Positions 6,073-11,650 of a stretch of 11,650 bases of DNA are shown one piece after another. This stretch comes from Sulfitobacter sp. (lineage in GTDB: Bacteria > Pseudomonadota > Alphaproteobacteria > Rhodobacterales > Rhodobacteraceae): assembly GCA_024636405.1 (NCBI GenBank), contig JAGXHC010000131.1:1-11650 (forward strand). The letters run 5' to 3'. Each line of letters opens with the position of its first letter. Positions within the stretch are counted from its first letter, which is position 1. The notes beneath the pieces are model-generated. The model saw only the letters and a program-made list of their open reading frames with translations. It did not search any database and had not been told where the DNA came from. The position numbers were made by a program, and so were the translations under genes.

Positions 6073-6852
6073 TCAGTTGAGTTTTGTGTAGCGGGCCGTC
6101 AGCGCCGCAGCCGCCTCCGACAACCCATAAGGTGGGTTGATAACGAACAGCCCAGATCCCACCATGCCGTGGCCCAGACGGGCGGGGGCAAATCGGACTT
6201 CATGTCGCAGCGCATCAGGATGGCCTGCAGTGAGCGTGGTGAGCATCGGCTGATGCAACTTGCTGGTCAGGATCGGATACCACAGACAAATGACGCCGAC
6301 ATTCCAGGCCCGTGAGAGCCGCGCAATGTGGCGGGGAATGTCGTTATAGTCGGTTTTCACCTCATAGCTGGGGTCGATCAACATCAGACCCCGGCGCGGC
6401 ATGGGCGGGGTCAGCGCATAGGCCATGTCGAAGCCGTCCGTCAGATGGCACTTGGCAGGGAAGGGCGACATCGCAAGATCAAGAGCGGCATGTTCACGCG
6501 GATGTAATTCGGCAAGATGTATCGTGTCCTGAGGCCGCAGCAACCGCGCCGCCAGCAGGGGGGAGCCGGGGTAAGATCGAGGCCCATGTTCGGCTCGTAC
6601 TTCATTGATAACGCGGGCAAACGGATCATCGGGCGGAAACCAACCCAACACCTTTTCAACGCCCTGCGCCGCCTCACCGGTCTTGAGCGCTGCATCGTCC
6701 GAAAGGTCATAGAGCGCGCGGCCAGCATGGGTTTCAAGGTAGGTCAGCGGCTTGTCCTTGCGGGTAAGATAGGCAAGCATCCATGCCAGCAGGCTGTGCT
6801 TGTGCACATCCGCGAGATTTCCGGCATGGTAGATGTGTTGGTAACTAAGCAT
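6073..6852 (-). CDS. rlmJ: 23S rRNA (adenine(2030)-N6)-methyltransferase RlmJ
   Basis: Transfers a methyl group from S-adenosylmethionine to N6 of A2030 in 23S rRNA (E. coli numbering). At 259 residues it is slightly shorter than E. coli RlmJ (280). The N-terminus MLSYQHIYHAGNLADVHKHS is the family hallmark and fixes the start. YLETHAGRALYDL (about 38-50) is the SAM-binding part. LMLIDPSYEVKTDY (about 156-169) holds the catalytic motif IV, here DPSYE rather than the DPPYE/DPPFE of enterobacterial enzymes. GSGLFVINPPYGL (about 232-244) is the typical C-terminal motif. It is the first gene of a tight minus-strand group ending with the TerB-like pair, with 263 bp separating it from pyrG. The ribosome site is weak. 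Confidence 0.93.
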   Translation of the reverse strand: MLSYQHIYHAGNLADVHKHSLLAWMLAYLTRKDKPLTYLETHAGRALYDLSDDAALKTGEAAQGVEKVLGWFPPDDPFARVINEVRAEHGPRSYPGSPLLAARLLRPQDTIHLAELHPREHAALDLAMSPFPAKCHLTDGFDMAYALTPPMPRRGLMLIDPSYEVKTDYNDIPRHIARLSRAWNVGVICLWYPILTSKLHQPMLTTLTAGHPDALRHEVRFAPARLGHGMVGSGLFVINPPYGLSEAAAALTARYTKLN

Positions 6853-7115
6853 GGCTCAGGTGTAGCGACTGGCACTCTGCGTGCAACGGGGAAATGCTGT
6901 GAAAGCCACTGGGCTTACTGCGCGAAACGTCTGGATCGAGATCCGTATATCCTGCGCCGCCAGCGCAGAATTCACGAAATTTCCGGAGTTTGCGATGTAT
7001 CGGTCTTGGTTGCTGTTGGATCAAGCGGCACTCGGCGCTGAGATGACGTGACATGCGCCTTCGGGTTTGACGGATTTTGACGGTGAACCGCGTCACGTGG
7101 ACGTCTACGCAATTC
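6853..7115. other. Gap between pyrG and rlmJ, no gene seen
   Basis: 263 bp with no supported gene. No clear rho-independent terminator follows pyrG. It contains two direct copies of TTTGACGG at 7066-7073 and 7076-7083 (10-bp spacing, so on the same helix face), a G-box-like GTCACGTGGAC at 7092-7102, and on the minus strand a weak promoter-like pair, TTGATC and GATACA with 17-bp spacing at about 6995-7023, that could serve rlmJ. None of these is strong. Confidence 0.4.
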
Positions 7116-8762
7116 TCAGACCAGCCGTGACACATCCTTTGCGGCCCGTACAAAATCCTTGAACAGGGGGTGCGGATCAAAGGGTTTCGATTTCAGTTCG
7201 GGGTGAAACTGTACCCCGATAAACCACGGATGATCGGACCATTCCACGATCTCAGGCAGCTTGCCATCAGGAGACATCCCGGAAAAGCAAAGGCCGACTT
7301 TTTCCAGCTTGTCGCGGTATGAAATGTCCACTTCGTAGCGGTGGCGGTGGCGTTCATCTATGGCGGTGGTGCCGTAGATTTCGGCCACCCGCGATCCTTC
7401 CTTTAGCGTCGCGTCATAAGCGCCCAGCCGCATGGTGCCGCCCTTGTCGTCACCGACCTTGCGCTCGACCTTGTGATTGCCCTGTACCCATTCCTTGAGG
7501 TGATAAATCACCGGCTCAAACCGTTTCTTGCCCGCCTCGTGGTCAAATTCCTCTGAACCTGCTGTCTTGAGGCCGGCCACATTGCGCGCGGCCTCGATCA
7601 CGGCCATTTGCATGCCCAGACAAATGCCCAGATAAGGCACCTTGTGTTCACGTGCATATTGCGCCGCCTTGATCTTGCCTTCGGTGCCGCGTTCGCCAAA
7701 GCCGCCGGGCACAAGGATCGCATGAAAGCCCTCCAGACGGGTGCCAAGATCGTCGGCCTTGTCGAATATTTCGGCATCAACCCATTCGACCCGCACTTTG
7801 ACACGGTTGGCCATGCCACCATGAGTCAGCGCCTCGGCGATGGATTTATAGGCGTCTTCAAGCTGGGTGTATTTGCCCACGATGGCGATCTTTACCTCAC
7901 CCTCGGGGTTGTGCACCCGGTCAGATACGTCGCGCCAGACGCTCAGGTCGGGGCGCGGCGCGGGAGAAATCTGAAAAGCATCAAGCACGGCCTGATCCAG
8001 CCCCTGTTCGTGATAGGCCAGCGGTGCATCATAGATCGTCGACAGATCATAGGCCGCGACCACCGCTTCCTTGCGGACGTTGCAGAACAGCGCGATCTTC
8101 TCGCGTTCCTTTTCGGGAATCGGATGTTCTGAACGGCACACCAGGATATCGGGCGCAATGCCGATGCTTTGCAATTCCTTGACGGAGTGCTGTGTCGGTT
8201 TGGTTTTCAACTCACCGCTGGCCGCAAGATATGGCAGTAGCGTGAGATGCATAAAGATACACTGGCCGCGCGGTTTGTCGTGGCTGAACTGCCGAATCGC
8301 TTCGAAGAACGGGAGGCCTTCGATGTCGCCCACAGTCCCGCCAATTTCGCAAAGCATGAAATCGACTTCATCACCACCGATGTCGAGGAACGCCTTGATC
8401 TCGTTCGTCACGTGCGGGATCACCTGAATGGTCTTGCCAAGGTAATCGCCGCGCCGCTCCTTTTCCAGCACGGTTGAATAGACCCGGCCGGACGAAATGC
8501 TGTCAGTCTTGCGCGCGGCAACACCAGTGAATCGCTCATAGTGGCCCAGATCAAGATCGGTCTCCGCCCCGTCATCGGTCACAAAAACTTCGCCATGTTC
8601 AAACGGGCTCATCGTGCCGGGATCAACGTTGAGATAGGGGTCAAGCTTGCGCAGTCGCACCGAAAAGCCCCGCGCCTGCAACAGCGCACCCAAAGCCGCA
8701 GACGCCAGCCCCTTGCCCAGAGACGAGACCACACCGCCGGTGATGAATATATAGCGTGCCAT
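7116..8762 (-). CDS. pyrG: CTP synthase
   Basis: Makes CTP from UTP, ATP and glutamine; the last step of de novo pyrimidine nucleotide synthesis, in the cytosol. Full length (548 residues, as usual). The N-terminal amidoligase domain (about 1-270) begins [17 protein letters not shown] with the P-loop at 9-18, then [20 protein letters not shown] (39-58) and [12 protein letters not shown] (138-149). The C-terminal class I glutamine amidotransferase domain has the oxyanion region PGGFGERG (352-359), the nucleophile Cys381 in GICLGMQ, and His520 and Glu522 in QFHPE. No defect is seen. It follows secG on the same strand after 189 bp, an arrangement common in Rhodobacterales. The start codon is ATG; the only ribosome-site candidate is a run of five G, 10 bases upstream. 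Confidence 0.98.
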   Translation of the reverse strand: MARYIFITGGVVSSLGKGLASAALGALLQARGFSVRLRKLDPYLNVDPGTMSPFEHGEVFVTDDGAETDLDLGHYERFTGVAARKTDSISSGRVYSTVLEKERRGDYLGKTIQVIPHVTNEIKAFLDIGGDEVDFMLCEIGGTVGDIEGLPFFEAIRQFSHDKPRGQCIFMHLTLLPYLAASGELKTKPTQHSVKELQSIGIAPDILVCRSEHPIPEKEREKIALFCNVRKEAVVAAYDLSTIYDAPLAYHEQGLDQAVLDAFQISPAPRPDLSVWRDVSDRVHNPEGEVKIAIVGKYTQLEDAYKSIAEALTHGGMANRVKVRVEWVDAEIFDKADDLGTRLEGFHAILVPGGFGERGTEGKIKAAQYAREHKVPYLGICLGMQMAVIEAARNVAGLKTAGSEEFDHEAGKKRFEPVIYHLKEWVQGNHKVERKVGDDKGGTMRLGAYDATLKEGSRVAEIYGTTAIDERHRHRYEVDISYRDKLEKVGLCFSGMSPDGKLPEIVEWSDHPWFIGVQFHPELKSKPFDPHPLFKDFVRAAKDVSRLV

Positions 8763-8772
8763 GTGATATAGG

Positions 8773-8788
8773 CCCCCGTGATATTAAA
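8773..8788 (-). promoter_or_regulatory. pyrG: Possible pyrG promoter -10 element and G-tract start point
   Basis: On the minus strand TTTAAT (8788-8783, five of six matches to TATAAT) is followed, after five bases, by GGGGG (8777-8773) and then CC. A start 6-7 bases after the -10 element would fall inside the G-run, giving a leader of about 11-15 bases before the pyrG ATG. No -35 consensus is seen at 16-18 bp. The same G-run is the only possible ribosome site. Low confidence; no transcript data. Confidence 0.3.
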
Positions 8789-8951
8789 TTTTCAGGCGGC
8801 AAAAGCGCACCAGATGCGCCGCGAATTACCGCAGCCCACGGGACTTAAGCCTAACAGGATTCGGACGTTCAAGGCAAGGCCAAGCCGCAACATGATGTTG
8901 CAAAAGTCAGCAGTGCCGCAATCTATTGTGGACGTTCAGGCGGTTAGGCGA

Positions 8952-9311
8952 TCAGTCGGCACTGGGTACAAGCGGTGCATCAGAAGTGCTGCCCGGCGGC
9001 AACAAATCGTCACCATCCGCAAGGGCGGGCGCCGCTGGATCATTCAGTGCCGGCGGTGTCGCGCTCAGCCGGTCGATGACGGAACTGCCTGCTGATTTCT
9101 CTGCCGCAATAATGGTGAGCGTGATCGACGTGACGATAAAGCAAATTGCCAGCACCCAGGTCAGCTTGCCCAATGCGGTGGCTGCGGCACGCCCTGACAC
9201 GGCACCGCCACCCCCCATGCCCAAGCCGCCGCCTTCGGAGCGTTGCAGCAGGACCACGGCAATCAGGCCGAGCGCCAGAATGAGGTGGATGATCAGGACG
9301 ACGTTTTCCAT
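8952..9311 (-). CDS. secG: Preprotein translocase subunit SecG
   Basis: Small inner-membrane subunit of the SecYEG channel that aids protein export. It has 119 residues from the ATG at 9311: helix 1 (about 4-22), the cytoplasmic loop RSEGGGLGMGGGG (24-36), which is the family's signature, helix 2 (about 52-70), and then an acidic, Ala/Pro-rich tail of about 49 residues that varies among alphaproteobacteria. An upstream in-frame ATG at 9401 would add 30 polar residues before helix 1 and does not fit the family, so I reject it. The ribosome site is weak (aagcctg). A poor promoter candidate on the minus strand is TTGCCC, 17 bases, TAGATA at about 9378-9350. pyrG lies downstream, 189 bp after its stop. 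Confidence 0.92.
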   Translation of the reverse strand: MENVVLIIHLILALGLIAVVLLQRSEGGGLGMGGGGAVSGRAAATALGKLTWVLAICFIVTSITLTIIAAEKSAGSSVIDRLSATPPALNDPAAPALADGDDLLPPGSTSDAPLVPSAD

Positions 9312-9572
9312 GAAATATGCAGGCTTTCGTTTATGCTGGTGCCGCGTATCTAGGGATGTTTGACCATGGGGGCAAGGGAGGATCGTCGGACAACGGACCA
9401 AGCGCTGAGATCGGTCTGCAGCTTGCGCGCCACGAACAAAGACCGCCGCGTAATTGCGGCGGTCTTTTGAAGCGGTACTCTACCACGCCATGTTAAGAGG
9501 GTTATCCTGGAATTGAGGTGGATCAGACTCGCTTCGTGTCGTGACCATAGCACGAATTGCCGCAAATGAGGC
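9312..9572. other. Divergent gap between secG and the nitrile hydratase operon
   Basis: 261 bp (369 bp if the alpha subunit starts at 9681). Transcription of secG leaves leftward and that of the nitrile hydratase genes rightward, so no annotated transcript enters the gap. It must hold both promoters, though I see no strong consensus. Its clearest content is the terminator hairpin at 9438-9467. A minus-strand extended -10 candidate (TGCTATGGT, about 9551-9543) could start a transcript of about 100 bases ending at that hairpin. Confidence 0.5.
9438..9467. terminator. Strong bidirectional hairpin terminator without an evident gene
   Basis: A perfect 12-bp stem, aaagaccgccgc (9438-9449) with gcggcggtcttt (9456-9467), closes a 6-base loop. 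The plus strand continues TTTTG (four T) and the minus strand TTTGTT, so it could stop transcription both ways. It lies between two divergent operons, so no known gene ends here. It may end a small RNA or insulate the two promoters. Confidence 0.8.
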
Positions 9573-9580
9573 ATGAAAAA

Positions 9581-9610
9581 TTTTGCTATGCGCCGTTTTG
9601 CTATGCGCCG
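9581..9610 (+). repeat. Perfect 15-bp tandem duplication near the nitrile hydratase alpha start
   Basis: TTTTGCTATGCGCCG occurs twice head to tail (9581-9595 and 9596-9610). In the long form of the alpha-subunit frame (ATG 9573) the unit is in frame and gives FAMRR twice. If the gene starts at 9681 the repeat lies in the untranslated leader. Confidence 0.9.
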
Positions 9611-9680
9611 GAGGGATGCAGAATTTTCTGCGCGCGCGTTCGATATGGACAGCTACGATGTGGCAGTGCAGGATGCGCGC

Positions 9681-10298
9681 ATGCCACATGATCATGCTCA
9701 CTCTGACCACCCCCATACCCTGCTGCCGCCGGACCCGGCGCTGCGGGTCAAGGCGCTTGAAACCATCCTGACGCGCAAGGGGCTGATTGATCCCGCGGCA
9801 CTGGACGAAATCATCGACACCTATGAGAACCGTATCGGTCCACGCAATGGGGCGATGGTGGTGGCGCGGGCATGGTCGGACGCGGGCTTTCGGGACGCGC
9901 TGCTGAGCGACGCGACAGCGGCCGTATCAGAAATGGGATTTTACGGACGCCAGGGCGAACATATGGTCGCGGTCGAGAACACGGATGCGGTGCACAACAT
10001 GGTCGTGTGCACCCTGTGCAGCTGCTATCCTTGGCCGCTTCTGGGCATTCCGCCAGGTTGGTACAAATCCGACGCATATCGCGCCCGCGCGGTGCGCGAG
10101 CCGCGCACGGTATTGGCAGAGTTCGGTGTAACCTTGCCTGCGGATACGGCCGTGCGGGTCTGGGATTCGACGGCCGAAATACGGTATCTGGTCATCCCCC
10201 GGCAGCCCGAAGGAACCGACCATTTGTCGCAGGACGCGCTTGCCGCGCTGGTCACGCGCGACAGCATGATCGGGTGTGGTCTGGCCCGGAACCCATGA
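9681..10298 (+). CDS. nthA: Nitrile hydratase alpha subunit, cobalt type
   Basis: Catalytic subunit of nitrile hydratase, which adds water to nitriles to give amides in the cytoplasm as an alpha-beta heteromer. The metal claw is V-C-T-L-C-S-C with Cys110, Cys113, Ser114 and Cys115. Thr at the second place marks the cobalt type (iron enzymes have Ser). Cys113 and Cys115 are the residues oxidised to sulfinic and sulfenic acid in the family. 205 residues, normal length. I chose ATG 9681 because [12 protein letters not shown], a histidine-rich start leading into [14 protein letters not shown], is typical; caggat lies about nine bases upstream. The frame is open back to ATG 9573 (36 more residues, with gaggc before it) and has another ATG at 9645, so a longer protein is possible. 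The stop overlaps the beta start (ATGA). No cobalt transporter gene is seen nearby. Confidence 0.93.
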   Translation: MPHDHAHSDHPHTLLPPDPALRVKALETILTRKGLIDPAALDEIIDTYENRIGPRNGAMVVARAWSDAGFRDALLSDATAAVSEMGFYGRQGEHMVAVENTDAVHNMVVCTLCSCYPWPLLGIPPGWYKSDAYRARAVREPRTVLAEFGVTLPADTAVRVWDSTAEIRYLVIPRQPEGTDHLSQDALAALVTRDSMIGCGLARNP

Positions 10299-10969
10299 CG
10301 CGCGTGCACGACATGGGTGGGCGGTTTGGCGATGGGCCGGTGGTGCCGGAACCCGAACAGATCAAGTTTCACGCCGACTGGCATCCACGCGCGCTGGCCG
10401 TGACACTGGCAGTGGGCAGTCTGGGCAAGTGGAACATTGATGTGTCGCGCCACGCGCGCGAAAGCCTGGCACCTGTCGATTATGCAACGTTTTCCTACTA
10501 TGAGAAATGGTTGGCGGCGCTGGCCGATATGTTGGTCACACGCGGCGTGGTGAGTGCGGCAGAACTTGCCGGAGAGGTGGCGCCAACCGTCAGCCCGCTT
10601 GGCGCAAAATGCCTTATGGCACAGAATGTCGGCGGCGTGCTGGCAAAGGGTGGCCCGGCAAACCGAGAAAGCGAAGTCGCCGCAAAATTCGCCATTGGCG
10701 ATGCGGTCGTGTCCCGAAGTCATGCGCAGAATGTCATGATCAACGGCGGCCACACGCGCCTGCCGGCTTACGCGGCTGGAATGCGGGGACGGATCGTGCG
10801 GTGTCATGGCAGCCATGTTTTGCCCGACAGCAATGCGCACGATCTGGGCGAAGCGCCAGAGCCGCTTTATGCTGTGGCGTTTCGCGCGGCGGAACTGTGG
10901 GCGCGTCCGGAATCCCCAAATGACGAAGTGGTGCTGGATCTGTGGCAAAGCTACCTGAGCCCGGCGTGA
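10295..10969 (+). CDS. nthB: Nitrile hydratase beta subunit
   Basis: Structural partner of the alpha subunit, completing the active site. 224 residues from ATG 10295, which overlaps the alpha stop as ATGA; the frame is open further upstream (from 9872), but that part lies inside alpha in another frame and is not coding. Family marks: VHDMGG (4-9), SYYEKW (67-72), GGHTRLPAY (151-159), [13 protein letters not shown] (174-186), [12 protein letters not shown] (191-202) and the end [10 protein letters not shown]. Arg52 (in DVSRHARE) and Arg155 (in HTRLP) align by eye with the two conserved arginines (56 and 141 of the Rhodococcus N-771 enzyme, from memory) that hydrogen-bond the oxidised cysteines. 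The usual YxRG after the second is YAAG here (Ala161), so one nearby basic residue is lost. Otherwise it looks functional. Confidence 0.94.
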   Translation: MTRVHDMGGRFGDGPVVPEPEQIKFHADWHPRALAVTLAVGSLGKWNIDVSRHARESLAPVDYATFSYYEKWLAALADMLVTRGVVSAAELAGEVAPTVSPLGAKCLMAQNVGGVLAKGGPANRESEVAAKFAIGDAVVSRSHAQNVMINGGHTRLPAYAAGMRGRIVRCHGSHVLPDSNAHDLGEAPEPLYAVAFRAAELWARPESPNDEVVLDLWQSYLSPA

Positions 10970-11301
10970 CTGCGCCTGAACCCGTTTTCGAAGCGCCTTG
11001 GCACGCGCAGCTTTTTGCGCTTACGGTGCATCTGAACGAGGCCGGACATTTCGCCTGGGCCGACTGGGCGCAACGTTTTGGCGCGACGCTGGCACAACAC
11101 GGACTGGCGCAAGAGCTGAACGGCGGTGACGATTATTTCCATGCCTGGCTTGTCACATTCGAAAGCATTTTGTCAGATCGTGGCATAGCTGCGGCGAATG
11201 ATATCGAGCAGGCGCGCGCAGCTTGGGAAGCGGCCTATCTGCGCACGCCGCACGGCGCGCCTGTTGCATTGACCATCACGCTGTACGACGCGCCTGACTG
11301 A
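10966..11301 (+). CDS. Nitrile hydratase accessory (activator) protein
   Basis: Small protein of 111 residues, of the type that helps load the metal into the alpha subunit; in cobalt enzymes it works by forming a complex with alpha and exchanging it with the beta subunit. APEPVFEAPWHAQLFALTVH (about 3-22), HFAWADWAQRFGATL and DDYFHAWLVTFESIL match the family, which is itself related to the N-terminal part of the beta subunit. I chose GTG 10966, which overlaps the beta stop as GTGA and gives the usual MTAPEP start. Another in-frame GTG at 10942 would add eight residues. Gene order alpha, beta, activator with overlapping ends makes one operon, and its presence supports a functional enzyme. A small inverted repeat (11293-11308) follows at the stop. 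Confidence 0.9.
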   Translation: MTAPEPVFEAPWHAQLFALTVHLNEAGHFAWADWAQRFGATLAQHGLAQELNGGDDYFHAWLVTFESILSDRGIAAANDIEQARAAWEAAYLRTPHGAPVALTITLYDAPD

Positions 11302-11396
11302 CGTCAGGACGCCCCGCCCACCATCCCTTTAGACAAAAAACCGTACGTACCGATCGCTGAAAACGCGGAGTTCTTCCCGGTCTGCGCCCCGCAGTC

Positions 11397-11650
11397 TTAT
11401 GTATCGACGTCGTCCATGTCTGCCTGCCCGGAAAGCCCACGGCGCACATGGCTCCAGCTCAGGCCGATGCCAAGCACAAAGCTGAGCGCAAAGAGCCCAA
11501 GCCAGACGTTGAAGCTGGAATTATCCAGTCGCAGCACGCCGAGATCATAAAGCACCCAGAGCGAGGCACCAATCACAGCCAGCACCAGCAGCATGCCAAG
11601 GCTTCCGATCGAACGCAGCGTTGCGCGCAAGTAGATGATGTAGCCGATCA
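11397..11650 (-). CDS. Small two-helix membrane protein, unrecognised; start at or beyond right edge
   Basis: The minus-strand frame ends at TAA 11399-11397 and is open to the window edge, giving at least 84 residues. The last two bases of the window (read on the minus strand as TG of a codon) would complete an ATG if the next base allows, giving a start MIGYIIYLRATLR; otherwise the gene extends further. A TTG at 11630 is a possible but less convincing start. Two membrane helices are clear: GMLLVLAVIGASLWVLY (about 19-36) and VWLGLFALSFVLGIGLSW (about 49-66), with a polar acidic tail ending ADMDDVDT. I do not recognise a family. It converges on the nitrile hydratase operon with 95 bp between them. 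Confidence 0.65.
   Translation of the reverse strand, partial: IGYIIYLRATLRSIGSLGMLLVLAVIGASLWVLYDLGVLRLDNSSFNVWLGLFALSFVLGIGLSWSHVRRGLSGQADMDDVDT

Noticed and set aside
7608..8132. 174-codon plus-strand open frame
   Set aside because: Antisense to pyrG, which is complete with all catalytic residues.
8887..8901. Hairpin GCAACA-TGA-TGTTGC after secG as a terminator
   Set aside because: Only six pairs with a three-base loop and no T-run in the secG direction.
9312..9401. Longer start for secG at 9401
   Set aside because: Adds 30 polar residues before the first helix; SecG proteins start directly at that helix.
9366..9470. 34-codon plus-strand ORF running through the terminator stem
   Set aside because: No ribosome site, Arg-rich random composition, and it would need translation through the hairpin.
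9470..9500. tRNA-like GTGGTAGAGTACC on the minus strand
   Set aside because: Looks like a D-loop, but the matching D-stem, anticodon stem and T-arm cannot be built around it.
9872..10294. Upstream extension of the beta-subunit frame
   Set aside because: Lies inside the alpha gene in another frame and gives Arg/Gly-rich nonsense; the family start VHDMGG begins right after ATG 10295.
10025..10948. 307-codon minus-strand open frame
   Set aside because: Antisense to nitrile hydratase alpha and beta. It is long only because GC-rich coding DNA has few stops in this antisense frame; no family features.
11293..11340. Possible terminator after the nitrile hydratase operon
   Set aside because: The inverted repeat cctgac/gtcagg (11293-11308) has only six pairs and no T-run on the plus strand. 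The six-A run at 11335-11340 follows, on the minus strand, a GTACGTAC palindrome that has no room for a loop. Neither is convincing.

Overview
The window looks like the chromosome of a GC-rich alphaproteobacterium, most likely of the order Rhodobacterales (Roseobacter group). Reasons: the protein sequences are typical of that group, secG lies directly upstream of pyrG, the cobalt-type nitrile hydratase genes are compact, and Shine-Dalgarno and -35 signals are weak. This placement is a judgement from protein style; no marker gene (16S rRNA) is present. I see no phage genes, transposase, tRNA, rRNA or CRISPR array.

Left block (1-4053, minus strand). A polar amino-acid-type ABC importer is encoded in the order ATPase (4053-3277), periplasmic binding protein (3249-2515), permease 1 (2420-1536) and permease 2 (1465-659), followed by a glutamine-synthetase-family ligase (560 to beyond the left edge). 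The likely logic is uptake of a nitrogen-rich amino acid or amine and then ATP-dependent gamma-glutamylation in the cytoplasm. A strong hairpin follows the binding-protein gene. A 25-codon micro-ORF bridges the two permease genes exactly, with ATGA overlaps at both ends.

Second block (4172-6852, minus strand). rlmJ (23S rRNA m6A methyltransferase) is followed closely by a DUF1330 protein, an exported protein of unknown function, and two TerB-like proteins that are evident tandem paralogues.

Third block (7116-9311, minus strand). secG (SecYEG subunit) lies upstream of pyrG (CTP synthase). A 189-bp gap between them may hold a pyrG promoter with a G-tract at its likely start point.

Fourth block (9312-11301). 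A gap with a perfect 12-bp terminator hairpin, not attached to any evident gene, precedes a plus-strand operon: cobalt-type nitrile hydratase alpha (CTLCSC metal-claw motif), beta, and the small nitrile hydratase accessory/activator protein. The start/stop overlaps are ATGA and GTGA. The enzyme hydrates nitriles to amides. The right edge carries a minus-strand two-helix membrane protein that I do not recognise.

Most of the window is ordinary chromosomal content. I did not find a clearly new system. The points most worth a second look are the permease micro-ORF relay, the orphan terminator with a possible small RNA, the G-tract at the pyrG start, and the TerB-like pair.
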